A stretch of 64,000 nt of DNA from LMUY01 sp964242215. GTDB taxonomy: Bacteria; Pseudomonadota; Alphaproteobacteria; Acetobacterales; Acetobacteraceae. Below the pieces are notes generated by a model, which worked only from the letters and a program-made list of their open reading frames with translations, was not told the origin of the DNA and did not search any database. Both the position numbers and the translations under genes were made by a program. Location of the stretch: assembly GCA_964242215.1 (NCBI GenBank), contig CAXTCJ010000015.1, forward strand, positions 6,930-70,929. Reading direction: 5' to 3'. Below are positions 1-8,921 of the stretch, piece by piece. How positions within the stretch are numbered: position 1 is the first letter of the stretch; each line of letters opens with the position of its first letter.

Positions 1-738
1 ACCGATGGCCAGGCTGATCCTAAGGCCAGCGTCGCTGCCTTCGTCCGCGCGGCGGAGCGGGCAGGGGCGGTGCTGCGGTTCGGCGAACGGGTGACGGCGA
101 TCGAGACCAATGCCGGGTGCGTGCAGGCGGTGGTCACCGAGAAGGGCCGCATCCCGACGGCGGCGGTGGTGCTGGCCGCTGGTGTGTATGGCAACGAATT
201 GCTGGAGCCTTTGGGCCTGCGTGTGCCGATGGACGTGATGATGGTCACTATGGTCAACTCGACTCCTTTGCCGCCCGTGCTGGAGCAGGTTGTCGGCACC
301 GGTTATGCCAATGGCGGCGGCCGGCAGGAGTACACCGGCAAGTTCCGCGCGGGCGGCGGCCACGAGCCCTGGCACGGCGAAGTGGAGGAGGGCGCCACCC
401 CCACCGTGCGGCCCACGATGCAATCCGTCCAACATGCGCTAACCGTGTTCGGAGAGTTGGTGCCGGCGTTCCGCACCGCGCGGATCGAAAGCGTCTGGGC
501 CGGGTTGATCGACCAGACGCCAGACGCGCTGCCCGTGCTCGACACACCCAGCGAGATCGAGGGGCTGGCGATCGCCATGGGCTTTTCCGGCCACGGCTTC
601 TGCCTTGGCCCGCTCACCGGAAAGATCATGTGTGACTTCGTGCACAAGCGCGCGCCGTCCGTACCGCTCGACGCCTTCAGTCTGGCACGCTTCACCGGAT
701 GGAACGGCCCGGCACTTCCACTGACCTTGCACGGGTGA
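1..738 (+). CDS. FAD-dependent oxidoreductase (DAO family), C-terminal part
   Basis: The reading frame is open from the first base, so the N-terminal FAD-binding Rossmann motif lies before the window. The visible 245 residues look like the C-terminal two thirds of a D-amino-acid/sarcosine/glycine oxidase-type flavoenzyme (DAO superfamily): a segment ending VVLAAGVYGNEL typical of the FAD-contacting strand, then a substrate domain, then IDQTPDALPVLD and MGFSGHGFCLGPLTGK, the usual flavin-contacting end of this family. It would oxidise an amine or amino acid, passing electrons to O2 or a carrier. Its stop overlaps the start of the ATPase gene of a peptide-type importer, so the substrate is probably what that importer brings in. 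The exact substrate cannot be read from the sequence. Confidence 0.85.
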   Translation, partial: TDGQADPKASVAAFVRAAERAGAVLRFGERVTAIETNAGCVQAVVTEKGRIPTAAVVLAAGVYGNELLEPLGLRVPMDVMMVTMVNSTPLPPVLEQVVGTGYANGGGRQEYTGKFRAGGGHEPWHGEVEEGATPTVRPTMQSVQHALTVFGELVPAFRTARIESVWAGLIDQTPDALPVLDTPSEIEGLAIAMGFSGHGFCLGPLTGKIMCDFVHKRAPSVPLDAFSLARFTGWNGPALPLTLHG

Positions 739-1709
739 GCGCGCCCGCCCTCGCCGTCGACACGCTGCGGACGGAATTCCGGCTGGGCACCTCGTGGCGG
801 CCAGCCGTGGATGATGTTTCCTTCGACCTCGAACCCGGCGAGACGCTCGCGCTGGTAGGTGAGAGTGGCTGCGGCAAATCGGTCACCGCGCTCTCCGTCA
901 TGGGCCTGTTGCCCGCGGCGGCGACGCGCGTCACCGGGTCGGTGCGGGTCGGCGATGTCGATGTGCTGGCCTGTTCCCGCAAACAGCTCGAACGGCTGCG
1001 CGGCGACACGGTTGCGATGGTGTTCCAGGACCCGATGACCGGGCTCAACCCCGTCATGACGATCGGCGTACAGGTAGCGGAAAGCCTGCGGGTGCATCGC
1101 GGCCTTTCGAATAAGGAAGCGCGGCGTGCCGCTGTGGCGGTGCTGGAGGAGGTGAAGATCCCCTCCGCCACCATGCGCTACGACGACTACCCGCATCACT
1201 TCAGCGGTGGCATGCGGCAGCGGGTGATGATCGCGCTGGCTGTTGCTTGCGACCCGGCGGTGCTGCTGGCCGACGAGCCCACCACCGCTCTGGACGTGAC
1301 CATCCAGGCGCAGGTGTTGGGCTTGCTTGCCGACCTGAAGGCACGCCATGGCATGGCGATGCTGTTCATCACCCACAATCTCGGCGTAGTCGCGCAGATC
1401 GCTGACCGGGTGGCGATCATGTATGCCGGGCAGATCGTCGAGCAGGCGGCAGTCGGTGAGGTGTTCGCTCGCCCCGCCCACCCCTATACGCGGGCCCTGT
1501 TCGCTGCGATCCCGCGCATGGACCGGCCGGCCAGCGAACTTGCCGCGATCCCGGGCCGCGTTCCGCCACTGGATGCGATGCCGACTGGCTGCCGGTTTCA
1601 GCCGCGTTGCACGATGGCGCGCGCTGGGTGCGAGCAGCCGCAGTTATTGGCGCAGGCCGCGCCGGGCCACTTGGCTCGCTGCCATATCACCACTGGGAAA
1701 CTAGACTGA
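735..1709 (+). CDS. Peptide/opine ABC importer ATP-binding protein (DppD-like)
   Basis: This is one of two ATPases that power a family-5 peptide-type importer at the inner membrane. Using the GTG at 735, which shares GTGA with the upstream stop, gives 324 residues. Walker A GESGCGKS is at about residues 42-49, the signature FSGGMRQR follows, and Walker B runs into LLADEPTTALD. The C-terminal oligopeptide-transporter extension has the cysteine-containing CRFQPRC segment expected in DppD/OppD proteins. An ATG at 699 would add 12 residues inside the upstream gene; no clear ribosome-binding site favours either. It is the second gene of the operon and its partner ATPase is the last gene. Confidence 0.92.
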   Translation: MSAPALAVDTLRTEFRLGTSWRPAVDDVSFDLEPGETLALVGESGCGKSVTALSVMGLLPAAATRVTGSVRVGDVDVLACSRKQLERLRGDTVAMVFQDPMTGLNPVMTIGVQVAESLRVHRGLSNKEARRAAVAVLEEVKIPSATMRYDDYPHHFSGGMRQRVMIALAVACDPAVLLADEPTTALDVTIQAQVLGLLADLKARHGMAMLFITHNLGVVAQIADRVAIMYAGQIVEQAAVGEVFARPAHPYTRALFAAIPRMDRPASELAAIPGRVPPLDAMPTGCRFQPRCTMARAGCEQPQLLAQAAPGHLARCHITTGKLD

Positions 1710-1817
1710 AGCGACGTGCACGACGCAATCCTGGCCGAGGCCGCTGGCTTGCGGCTGAATACCATTTCGCTGCCGGGCGTTTGCCATAAGATACCTGCAA
1801 CGACGAGGACATCTGCG

Positions 1818-3365
1818 ATGAAGAGACTGAACCCGGCCGCGTTCCTGGCTGTGGCCCTGGCATTCGGCGGCACGGCGTCCGCCCAGCCCAAGACGGCCCT
1901 CAGCGTGTCGATCTTCTCGCAGGATATCGGCACGCTCGATCCGGATTTCGCCGTCGGCACGCAGGACCGTGTGCCCGTCGCCTGGATCTTCAACGCGCTG
2001 ACGCGGTTCAAGCCGGGCACGATCGACCCCAAAACGCTCGAACCCGATTTGGCACAGAGCTGGGATGAGAGTGCGGACGGCAAGACCTGGACATTCCATC
2101 TGCGCCACGGCGTGCAGTTCCACGGCGGCTACGGCGAGATGACCGCGGACGACGTGGTGTTCAGCTACACCAAGGCCGCCGACGCCGCGACCTCCGCCTT
2201 CGCCGCCGACTACGCGCAGTTCCAGTCGGTGGAGGCGGTCGATCCCTACACCGTCAAGATCACGCTGAAGCAGCCGGTGCCAAGCCTGCTGGGCCTGGTG
2301 GCCAACTACTCCGGCGGCTTCATCCTGTCCAAGAAGGCGGCCGCCGAACGCGGTGACGGGTTCAAGCGCGCGCCGATCGGAACCGGGCCGTTCATGTTCA
2401 AATCGGTGGCGCCGAGCCAGTCGCTGGAACTGGCCGCCAACGATGCGTATTTCCGCGGCAAGCCCAAGATCACCGCCATCAGCTATCGCTTCATGCCATC
2501 GTCCGCCTCGCGGGACCTCGCCTTCGAGAACGGCGAGATCGACCTGGGCGATGGGCAGCAGGACCAGAAATGGGTCGCTCGCATGAAGGCCGTACCCCAC
2601 ACGGTGACCGACGTCATGGACCCGGCGGAGCTATCGCAGCTCTATCTGAACATCACCTCCAAGCCGCTCGACGACATCCGCGTGCGCCAGGCCATCGCCT
2701 ACGGCATCAACCGGGCAGAGATCGTGCGCTGGCGCGGTGCGGATGTCGCCCGGGAACCGAAAAGCGTCTTCCCGAGCGGCTATCTCGGCTACACCGCCGA
2801 TAACGGGCTGCTGCCGTACGACCCGGCCAAGGCCAAGCAACTGCTTGCCGACGCCGGTTACAAGGACGGCGTTACGGTGAAGATGGTGATGACGCAGGAA
2901 CCGAACAGCCTGGCGTTGATGCAGGTGGTGCAGGCTCAGCTCAAGCGCGTCGGCATCAACGTCGACATGAACGTGGTGGAGCACGCGACCTATCACCAGA
3001 TGATTAGGCAGGACCTCAGCCCGCTCTCGTTCTACGCGGCGGCTCGCTTCCCTGTGGCCGATGTGTACCTGACGCAGTTCTTCTCGTCGCGCAGCATCGT
3101 CAAGGGCCCGACGGCGGTCACCAATTTCAGCCACTGCAACGTGGCCGACGCGGAGATCGACGCGGCACGGAGCGAGGTGGATCTGGCGAAGCAGGCAGCT
3201 GACTGGACGGAGGCGCAGCGCAAGATCATCGCCGCCGTGTGCGCGGTGCCGCTGGTCGAGACGCTGCAGGTCTGGGCGCATCACGACAATTTTGACTTCG
3301 GTTTCCCCCAGAGCGGTTCAATGTCCCTGGGTCCGATGCTGACCGAGGCGTCGGGCTTCAAATAG
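1818..3365 (+). CDS. Periplasmic solute-binding protein, family 5 (DppA/OppA type)
   Basis: This 515-residue protein is the periplasmic receptor of the importer. It starts at the ATG at 1818, which has an AGGA 8 bases upstream and directly encodes a Sec signal peptide: MKR, a hydrophobic run, then a TASA cleavage site before QPK. Open sequence upstream of this ATG lacks signal character. The body shows the family-5 pattern, including the DLAQSWDESADGKTWTFHLR stretch near the N-terminus, the GTGPF motif mid-protein and the VRQAIAYGINR segment. Family members bind peptides, opines, nickel complexes or other amines. With a flavin oxidase in the operon, an opine, dipeptide or modified amino acid is a reasonable guess. 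Confidence 0.92.
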   Translation: MKRLNPAAFLAVALAFGGTASAQPKTALSVSIFSQDIGTLDPDFAVGTQDRVPVAWIFNALTRFKPGTIDPKTLEPDLAQSWDESADGKTWTFHLRHGVQFHGGYGEMTADDVVFSYTKAADAATSAFAADYAQFQSVEAVDPYTVKITLKQPVPSLLGLVANYSGGFILSKKAAAERGDGFKRAPIGTGPFMFKSVAPSQSLELAANDAYFRGKPKITAISYRFMPSSASRDLAFENGEIDLGDGQQDQKWVARMKAVPHTVTDVMDPAELSQLYLNITSKPLDDIRVRQAIAYGINRAEIVRWRGADVAREPKSVFPSGYLGYTADNGLLPYDPAKAKQLLADAGYKDGVTVKMVMTQEPNSLALMQVVQAQLKRVGINVDMNVVEHATYHQMIRQDLSPLSFYAAARFPVADVYLTQFFSSRSIVKGPTAVTNFSHCNVADAEIDAARSEVDLAKQAADWTEAQRKIIAAVCAVPLVETLQVWAHHDNFDFGFPQSGSMSLGPMLTEASGFK

Positions 3366-3380
3366 CGACGGGCAGGCGGC

Positions 3381-4322
3381 GTGATCGTTTATATCCTGCG
3401 CCGCCTGCTCGCGTCGGTGCCGACCTTGCTCGCCGTGCTGACCCTGGTCTTCGTCATCGTGCGCATCGTGCCGGGTGACCCGGCGATGACCATCCTCGGC
3501 GATCAGGCCACCCCCAATGCCATCGCAGCGCTGCATGTCCGCCTGGGGCTGGACCGGCCGATCTGGGCGCAATACCTCGCCTTCCTCGGCCAGTCGCTCG
3601 CGGGCAATTTCGGCCGCAGCATGGTCACCGGACGCACGGTGCTGAGCGAGGTCGCGGCGGTGCTGCCCTACACGCTGGACTTGGCCGTGGCCTCCGTCGC
3701 GGTGGGGGCGGCGGTCGGCGTGCCAGCCGGAGTGTATGCGGCGGTCTACCGCAATCGCTTCATCGACTTCGCCGTGCGGATCGGTTCGCTGTTAGGGTTG
3801 TCCTTGCCGGTGTTCGTCTCCGGCATCTTCCTGCTGCTGCTGTTCGGCCTGCACTGGCGGGTGTTCCCGGTGATCGGCAACGCCAACATGAGCGACCCGG
3901 TGGACCGGTTGTACAAGCTCGTGCTGCCAGCCCTGACGCTCGGCACGGTGATGGGCGCCTACATCACCCGGGTGACGCGCTCGACCATGCTGCAGACCCT
4001 GCGCGAGGACTATATCCGCACGGCGCGGGCCAAGGGCGTGCCGTGGCGCCGCGTCGTGTGGGGTCATGGGCTGCGCAATGCGTCGCTGCCGATCGTGACC
4101 ATCGTCGGCCTGTATATCGGCATCCTGATCGGCAATTCCGTCCTGACCGAGATCGTATTCAGCCGCCCCGGACTCGGCCGCATCATCGTCGGCGCGCTGA
4201 ACCAACGGGACTACACCATGCTGCAGGGTCTGCTGGTGATCTACTGCTTCATGATCGTGGTGGTGAACCTGATCACCGACCTCGCCTATGGCCTGCTCGA
4301 CCCGAGGGTGCGCGAGGCATGA
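3381..4322 (+). CDS. ABC importer permease (DppB-like)
   Basis: This is a 313-residue inner-membrane permease starting with GTG at 3381, 15 bases after the binding-protein stop. It has the short N-terminal helix of DppB (IVYILRRLLASVPTLLAVL), about six membrane segments, and the EAA loop near residues 205-230 (YIRTARAKGVPWRRVVWGH) that contacts the ATPases. The end overlaps the next permease by ATGA, so the two are probably translationally coupled. It forms the translocation pore together with the DppC-like protein. Length and motifs are normal for the family. Confidence 0.92.
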   Translation: MIVYILRRLLASVPTLLAVLTLVFVIVRIVPGDPAMTILGDQATPNAIAALHVRLGLDRPIWAQYLAFLGQSLAGNFGRSMVTGRTVLSEVAAVLPYTLDLAVASVAVGAAVGVPAGVYAAVYRNRFIDFAVRIGSLLGLSLPVFVSGIFLLLLFGLHWRVFPVIGNANMSDPVDRLYKLVLPALTLGTVMGAYITRVTRSTMLQTLREDYIRTARAKGVPWRRVVWGHGLRNASLPIVTIVGLYIGILIGNSVLTEIVFSRPGLGRIIVGALNQRDYTMLQGLLVIYCFMIVVVNLITDLAYGLLDPRVREA

Positions 4323-5161
4323 CCCGGCTGCGCGCGGCCCTGCGATGGATTGCCGGCCACCCGACGGCGAGCATCGGCGCGCTGATCTGCATCCTGATCG
4401 TGCTCGCGGCGGTGGGGGCGCCCATCCTCTCGCCCGCCGACCCGATCGAGCAGAACATCGTCGACCAGTTGGCGCCGCCGAGTGCTGAGTACCCACTGGG
4501 TGCCGACAATTTCGGCCGCGACGTGTTGTCCCGCCTGTTGTGGGGCGCCCGGTTCTCGCTGCTGGTCTCGTTCCTCTCCGTCTCGTGCGCGATGCTGGTC
4601 GGGGGCACGATCGGGCTGGTTGCGGGCTATGTCGGCGGCCGCACGGATTTCTTCGTCATGCAGGTGATGGACGTGCTGTTGTCCTTGCCGAGCCTGATCC
4701 TCGGGCTTATCGTGGTCGCCCTGGTGGGGCCGTCGCTGGGCAGCCTGGTATTCGCAATCGCGCTCACCGCCATCGCGCCATTTGCCCGCGTGGCCCGCGC
4801 GCCCGTGCTCAGCTTGCGCAACCGTGCCTATGTGGAGGCGGGCCGTGCCCTCGGCTTCAGCCATGTCCGCATCCTGTTCGTGCACATCCTGCCGAACATG
4901 CTCTCGGAGGTGTTGGTGATGGCGACGCTGTGGATGGCGGACGCCGTCCGGACGGAGGCGGCACTCTCGTTCCTCGGCCTCGGCATCAAGCCACCGGCGC
5001 CGAGTTGGGGCAGCATGTTGCGGGACGGGTTCGAAGCCATCCTGGATTCGCCTTGGCTCTCGATCTTTCCCGGCATCGCGATCCTGTTGCTGGTGCTCGG
5101 CCTCAACATGCTGGGCGACGGGCTGCGCGATGCGGCCGACCCGACGCTGGGTGGCCTATGA
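4319..5161 (+). CDS. ABC importer permease (DppC-like)
   Basis: This is a 280-residue second permease. The ATG at 4319 overlaps the TGA of the DppB-like gene, and the frame upstream of it is only an open shadow. It has a long N-terminal helix, the PLGADNFGRDVLSRLLWGAR motif that marks DppC/OppC proteins just after it, and an EAA loop (YVEAGRALGFSHVRILFVH). The end again overlaps the following ATPase gene by ATGA. It should dimerise with the DppB-like subunit and bind the two ATPases. Nothing unusual was seen. Confidence 0.92.
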   Translation: MTRLRAALRWIAGHPTASIGALICILIVLAAVGAPILSPADPIEQNIVDQLAPPSAEYPLGADNFGRDVLSRLLWGARFSLLVSFLSVSCAMLVGGTIGLVAGYVGGRTDFFVMQVMDVLLSLPSLILGLIVVALVGPSLGSLVFAIALTAIAPFARVARAPVLSLRNRAYVEAGRALGFSHVRILFVHILPNMLSEVLVMATLWMADAVRTEAALSFLGLGIKPPAPSWGSMLRDGFEAILDSPWLSIFPGIAILLLVLGLNMLGDGLRDAADPTLGGL

Positions 5162-6126
5162 CGGCGCTTCTGCAGGTGGATGGGCTGGTTAAGCACTTTA
5201 CCACCCGGCGCGGTTTCCCGCGGCCCAGCACGGCCGTGGTCCGCGCGGTGGACGGCGTCACGCTGTCGGTACAGGCCGGCGAGGCGTTCGGCCTGGTGGG
5301 CGAAAGCGGTTGCGGCAAATCCACCATGGCGCGGTTGGCGATGCGCCTGATCGAACCCACCGGCGGGTCGGTCCGCTTCGCCGGCGAGGACGTGCTGGTC
5401 GCCCGCGGCGCCGGTTTGCTGCGGCTGCGGCGTCGCATGCAGATCGTGTTCCAGGACCCGTTCTCGTCGCTCAGCCCGCGCCGCACCGTAGGGCAAACCT
5501 TAGTCGAGCCGTTGGTGGTGCACCGGCTGGCCAGCGGCGCTGCAGCCCGTGCGCGAGCCGCAGCGGCGGTCGAGGAGGTTGGGCTGGACCCCTCCGCGCT
5601 CCGCCGCCTGCCGCACGCCTTCAGCGGCGGGCAGCGCCAGCGGATCGGAATTGCGCGCGCCCTGGTTCTGGAACCGGAATTGCTGGTGGCGGACGAGCCG
5701 GTCTCCGCGCTGGACGTCTCCGTGCAGGCGCAGATCCTTACTCTCCTGAAGGCGTTGCAGGCCCGGCGCGGCCTCGGCTTCCTGTTCGTCAGCCACGACC
5801 TCGCAGTCATCCGCTGGTTCTGTGCCCGTGTGGCGGTGATGTATCTTGGCCGCATCGTCGAGCAGGGGCCGGTCGAAGCGGTGTTCGAGCGGCCGCGCCA
5901 TCCCTATACGCGTATGCTGTGCGACGCCTCGCCGATCCCAGACCCTGGGCAGCGCGGCACCCTGCCTCGGGTCACCGGCGAAATCCCGTCAGCTGCGGCG
6001 CCGCCGCTCGGCTGCCATTTCCACCCACGCTGCCCGTCGGCGACCGAGCTATGTCGGCGGGAGTATCCGGGCTGGGAAGGCTCTCCGGACCGCGGATTCG
6101 CCTGCCATCATCCGTTGCCGGGGTGA
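5158..6126 (+). CDS. ABC importer ATP-binding protein (DppF-like)
   Basis: This is a 322-residue ATPase that closes the operon, starting at the ATG at 5158 that overlaps the permease stop. Walker A GESGCGKS is at residues 48-55, the signature is FSGGQRQR, and Walker B leads into LLVADEPVSALD. The C-terminal oligopeptide extension includes GCHFHPRCP, typical of DppF/OppF. It pairs with the DppD-like protein. The longer open frame upstream of 5158 is a shadow of the permease gene. No terminator with a clear T run was seen downstream; the next 50 bases lead into an eroded Nudix gene. Confidence 0.92.
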   Translation: MTALLQVDGLVKHFTTRRGFPRPSTAVVRAVDGVTLSVQAGEAFGLVGESGCGKSTMARLAMRLIEPTGGSVRFAGEDVLVARGAGLLRLRRRMQIVFQDPFSSLSPRRTVGQTLVEPLVVHRLASGAAARARAAAAVEEVGLDPSALRRLPHAFSGGQRQRIGIARALVLEPELLVADEPVSALDVSVQAQILTLLKALQARRGLGFLFVSHDLAVIRWFCARVAVMYLGRIVEQGPVEAVFERPRHPYTRMLCDASPIPDPGQRGTLPRVTGEIPSAAAPPLGCHFHPRCPSATELCRREYPGWEGSPDRGFACHHPLPG

Positions 6127-6182
6127 CAGCAGGAGCATCTGGAGGATGCTTTAGCTTGGGTTGATTCAGGGGCGGAACTATT

Positions 6183-6603
6183 CTGAACAGCAAACCAGCT
6201 ACGCCGGCAAAGCACCTAGTTTCGTTCTTGCTTGATCGACGAGGGTCACATCCTACTGGTGGATCGCAAGAATGCACAGCTTTGGTTGCCACCCGGTGGC
6301 CATGTAGAACCGGGAGAACACCCAAGGCAGGCAGTTGAAAGAGAGCTTGAGGAAGAACTCGGCATTATACCAGCTCACCCCATCGAAGCCGACATAGTGG
6401 TCACTTGCACGACGACAGTCGGCGTGACAGCTGAGCATACGGTCGTGTCGCTCTGGTACGTTGTTCGTGTAAGCCGTAATCAGTCCATGACGTTTGATGC
6501 CGGCGAGTTCAACAGGATCAGATGGTTCGACGTTATGGATGCTCCGCTTCACCGCAGCGACCCGCATCCGGGGCGCTTCACTCAAAAACTAGTCCATAAC
6601 TAG
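6183..6603 (+). pseudogene. Nudix hydrolase, frameshifted near the N-terminus
   Basis: From 6232 one frame encodes a Nudix domain: LPPGGHVEPGEHP followed by the Nudix box core AVERELEEELGI, with the glutamates that bind metal. The frame has no room for the usual first strand because a stop lies at 6217. The missing strand is present in another frame just upstream (6201-6231, TPAKHLVSFLL), and the two halves join naturally if one C near 6231 is removed. So a single-base change has separated the start from the catalytic part. Nudix enzymes cleave nucleoside diphosphates linked to another moiety; the substrate is unknown. A TTG at 6232 could still give a truncated 123-residue protein. The change could also be a sequencing error. 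Confidence 0.7.
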
Positions 6604-6687
6604 AATCTCTGCATCTCGTTCTGGTCTGCGGATCCATGCGGCGCGGTGTATATTGGTGGCCTTGCCAACAGCATCACCGGGTCAGCC

Positions 6688-7391
6688 ATGCAGACTGATG
6701 TGCTCCCTCTGGGCCAATCATCCTCCTCAATGGGGCATCGAGCAGTGGCAAATCGTCCGTCGCTCGCGCCCTTCAGGCACGTCTCGACCAGCCTTACTGG
6801 CACATTTCCATCGACCACCTAAGGGACGCCGGCGTGCTACCGCTCGACCGGGTGCGCAGTGGGGAGTTCGCCTGGTCCGCGATGCGGGGTCCGTTCTTTG
6901 CAGGCTTTGAGCGCTCTCTCGCGGTCTATGCCGAAGCGGGCAACAACCTCGTCGTGGAGCATATCATCGAGGACGAGGCGTGGATGCAGCGCGTGGTGCG
7001 TCTCCTCCACCGGTTAGATGTCTTCTTCGTGGGAGTGCGGTGTGACTTAGACGAGTTGGAGCAGCGCGAGCGGCAGCGGGGCGACCGCCTCTTGGGAGAC
7101 GCAAGACGGGACTTCTTCACCGTCCACCGTCACGCCGTCTACGACCGTGCGGGAGGGTTGCGATCGTCAGCATTGAACCTCTCACGTCCTGTGTCCCGTG
7201 CCGGCCGGCTAAAAGGTGAGCTGTTATCAAAAACGGGCCACGTCGGAGAGACTTCGATCGCTGGCATTATCGTACCTGGGCGCGTTCGCGGCGGCAAGCG
7301 CGCCGAAAAGTCGCCAAGGGTGTCTTCACCTATGTTTCTGTCGGCGACAACGGCCGCCTCAAAAAGGCTTGCAGCTTCAAACCAAGGGTGA
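6688..7391 (+). pseudogene. Chloramphenicol-phosphotransferase-like kinase, frameshifted
   Basis: The frame from 6717 onward reads IILLNGASSSGKS, a P-loop, followed by SSVARALQARL and ISIDHLRDAG. Further on it has RRDFFTVHRHAVYD, close to the end of CPT-like proteins. The family covers chloramphenicol 3-O-phosphotransferase and related small P-loop kinases. The likely start ATG (6688, MQTDVLPLGQ) is in a different frame; one missing A near 6717 would join it to the P-loop. A GTG at 6834 could only make a product without the P-loop. The last 80 residues do not resemble the family, so the C-terminus is probably also altered. Confidence 0.65.
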
Positions 7392-7403
7392 TGCGGTTAC
7401 CAG

Positions 7404-7458
7404 GGGCGCGGGATACCTGGTAGCACGGGGCTGGCTCCAAGCATCCCGCCCCGCGCCC
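7404..7458. terminator. Possible hairpin between convergent genes
   Basis: GGGCGCGGG at 7404-7412 and CCCGCGCCC at 7450-7458 are perfectly complementary, separated by 37 bases. The second arm lies three bases from the selO stop codon, between the end of the CPT-like remnant and the end of selO. There is no T run on either strand, so an intrinsic terminator is uncertain. Confidence 0.3.
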
Positions 7459-7460
7459 GC

Positions 7461-8921
7461 TCAAGTTCCGCAGAATGTCCGGTAAAACGGATCGACCACA
7501 TGGGGCGGAGCCGCAAAGCGGTCCCCGTCGGGCCTGTCCTCGAAGGGCCGCGCCGTCGCTTCCAGCAGGGCCTCAAAAGGTCCTAAATAGTCGCGTGTCA
7601 CCGCCGCCGCTATTGCCTCTTCCACAAGGTAGTTGCGGGGGATAACGGCCGGGTTCACCTCCCGCATGGAAGCTCCGGCATTGGGCGTCAGCCGCGCCCG
7701 CCATTGCACGGCCCACTCATCGTAGGCAACCCCGTCGGCAAACAGCGCCCGCACACGGGCATCGCCGTCCAAGCCTGAAGCCGCGTCGCACAACCGCCGG
7801 AAGGTCAGCGTGAAATCGGCGCCATTTCTCGCCATGCGCGACAGCAAGTTCTGTATCAAAGCGATGTCGCCGTCCTCAGCCGCGCCGAGCCCGAGCTTCT
7901 GCCGGAATCGTTGCAGGTAGCCGGCCTCGAACAGCGGGCCGAATGCGGCCAACGCGTCCTGCGCGATTTCCACCCCGGCCTCCTGCGTGTCGCCCAGTAA
8001 TGGCAGCAATGCTTCCGCCAGCCGGGTTAAATTCCAAAACGCGATCGAAGGCTGGTTCGAATAAGCGTATCGGGCCCCTTCATCGATGGAGCTGAACACC
8101 GCGGCCGGGTCATAGACATCCATGAAAGCGCACGGGCCATAATCGATCGTCTCACCCGACACGGCCATGTTGTCCGTGTTCATCACGCCGTGGACGAAGC
8201 CGACCGCCAGCCATTGCGGGATCAGTGCCGCCTGCCGCCCGATCACCCCGTCCAGCAGCGCGCGATATGGGTGTGCCGCCGTCGCCGCCTCGGGATAGTG
8301 CCGCGCGATGACATAGTCGGCGAGTGTCTGGACACCTTCCGCATCACCCCGCGCCGCGAAATACTGGAAGGTACCGACCCGGATGTGGCTCGCCGCGACG
8401 CGGGTGAACACGCCGCCCGGCAATGCCGTGTCCCGGTAAACCTGCTCTCCCGTCGTAACCGCCGCCAGCGCTCGCGTGGTCGGCACGCCCAGCGCGGCCA
8501 TGGCCTCGCTAATCAGGTATTCCCGCAACACCGGGCCCAATGCCGCGCGTCCATCTCCCCGGCGGGAGAATGGCGTCGGCCCCGACCCTTTTAGCTGGAT
8601 GTCCCGCCGCACACCGTCGCGCCCCACGACTTCGCCCAGCAGAATGGCCCGACCATCGCCAAGCTGGGGCGAGAACCCGCCGAACTGATGCCCGGCATAG
8701 GCCTGTGCAATCGGGGCCGCTCCCAACGGAATCCGATTGCCGGACAGCAACGCCGCTCCGTCAGGACCGGCGAGCAGGGAGGGGTCGATCCCCAAGCTTT
8801 CGGCCAAGCGCGTGTTCACGCGGATGATGCGGGGCGCTGGCACCTTTGTAGGCTCGACTCGCGCAAAGAAGCGTGGCGGAAGGTGCGTATAGGTGTTGTC
8901 GAAGGGGATCGCAGGAAGCAT
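7461..8921 (-). CDS. selO: Protein adenylyltransferase SelO (YdiU family)
   Basis: This 486-residue protein belongs to the selenoprotein O/YdiU family, pseudokinases that transfer AMP from ATP to Ser, Thr or Tyr of target proteins and affect redox stress tolerance. The start is the ATG at 8921, with GAGGA 10 bases upstream; a longer open frame to 8981 lacks such a site. Family hallmarks are present: FDNTY near the N-terminus, the nucleotide-binding region with YAGHQFGGF, LGDGRA and the lysine of LKGSGPTPFSRRGDG, and HGVMNTDNM with the metal-binding Asp/Asn pair. The selenocysteine or cysteine near the C-terminus of many SelO proteins is present here as a Cys in the last residues (FYRTFCGT). 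It appears intact and isolated. Confidence 0.93.
   Translation of the reverse strand: MLPAIPFDNTYTHLPPRFFARVEPTKVPAPRIIRVNTRLAESLGIDPSLLAGPDGAALLSGNRIPLGAAPIAQAYAGHQFGGFSPQLGDGRAILLGEVVGRDGVRRDIQLKGSGPTPFSRRGDGRAALGPVLREYLISEAMAALGVPTTRALAAVTTGEQVYRDTALPGGVFTRVAASHIRVGTFQYFAARGDAEGVQTLADYVIARHYPEAATAAHPYRALLDGVIGRQAALIPQWLAVGFVHGVMNTDNMAVSGETIDYGPCAFMDVYDPAAVFSSIDEGARYAYSNQPSIAFWNLTRLAEALLPLLGDTQEAGVEIAQDALAAFGPLFEAGYLQRFRQKLGLGAAEDGDIALIQNLLSRMARNGADFTLTFRRLCDAASGLDGDARVRALFADGVAYDEWAVQWRARLTPNAGASMREVNPAVIPRNYLVEEAIAAAVTRDYLGPFEALLEATARPFEDRPDGDRFAAPPHVVDPFYRTFCGT

Noticed and set aside
303..1481. A 392-codon open frame on the minus strand
   Set aside because: It is antisense to the oxidoreductase and the ATPase gene, both well supported. 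His/Arg-rich composition is typical of a shadow in high-GC DNA.
4540..5157. Extended N-terminus for the DppF-like ATPase
   Set aside because: The 206 extra codons lie over the permease gene and are not protein-like. The ATGA overlap at 5158 is the natural start.
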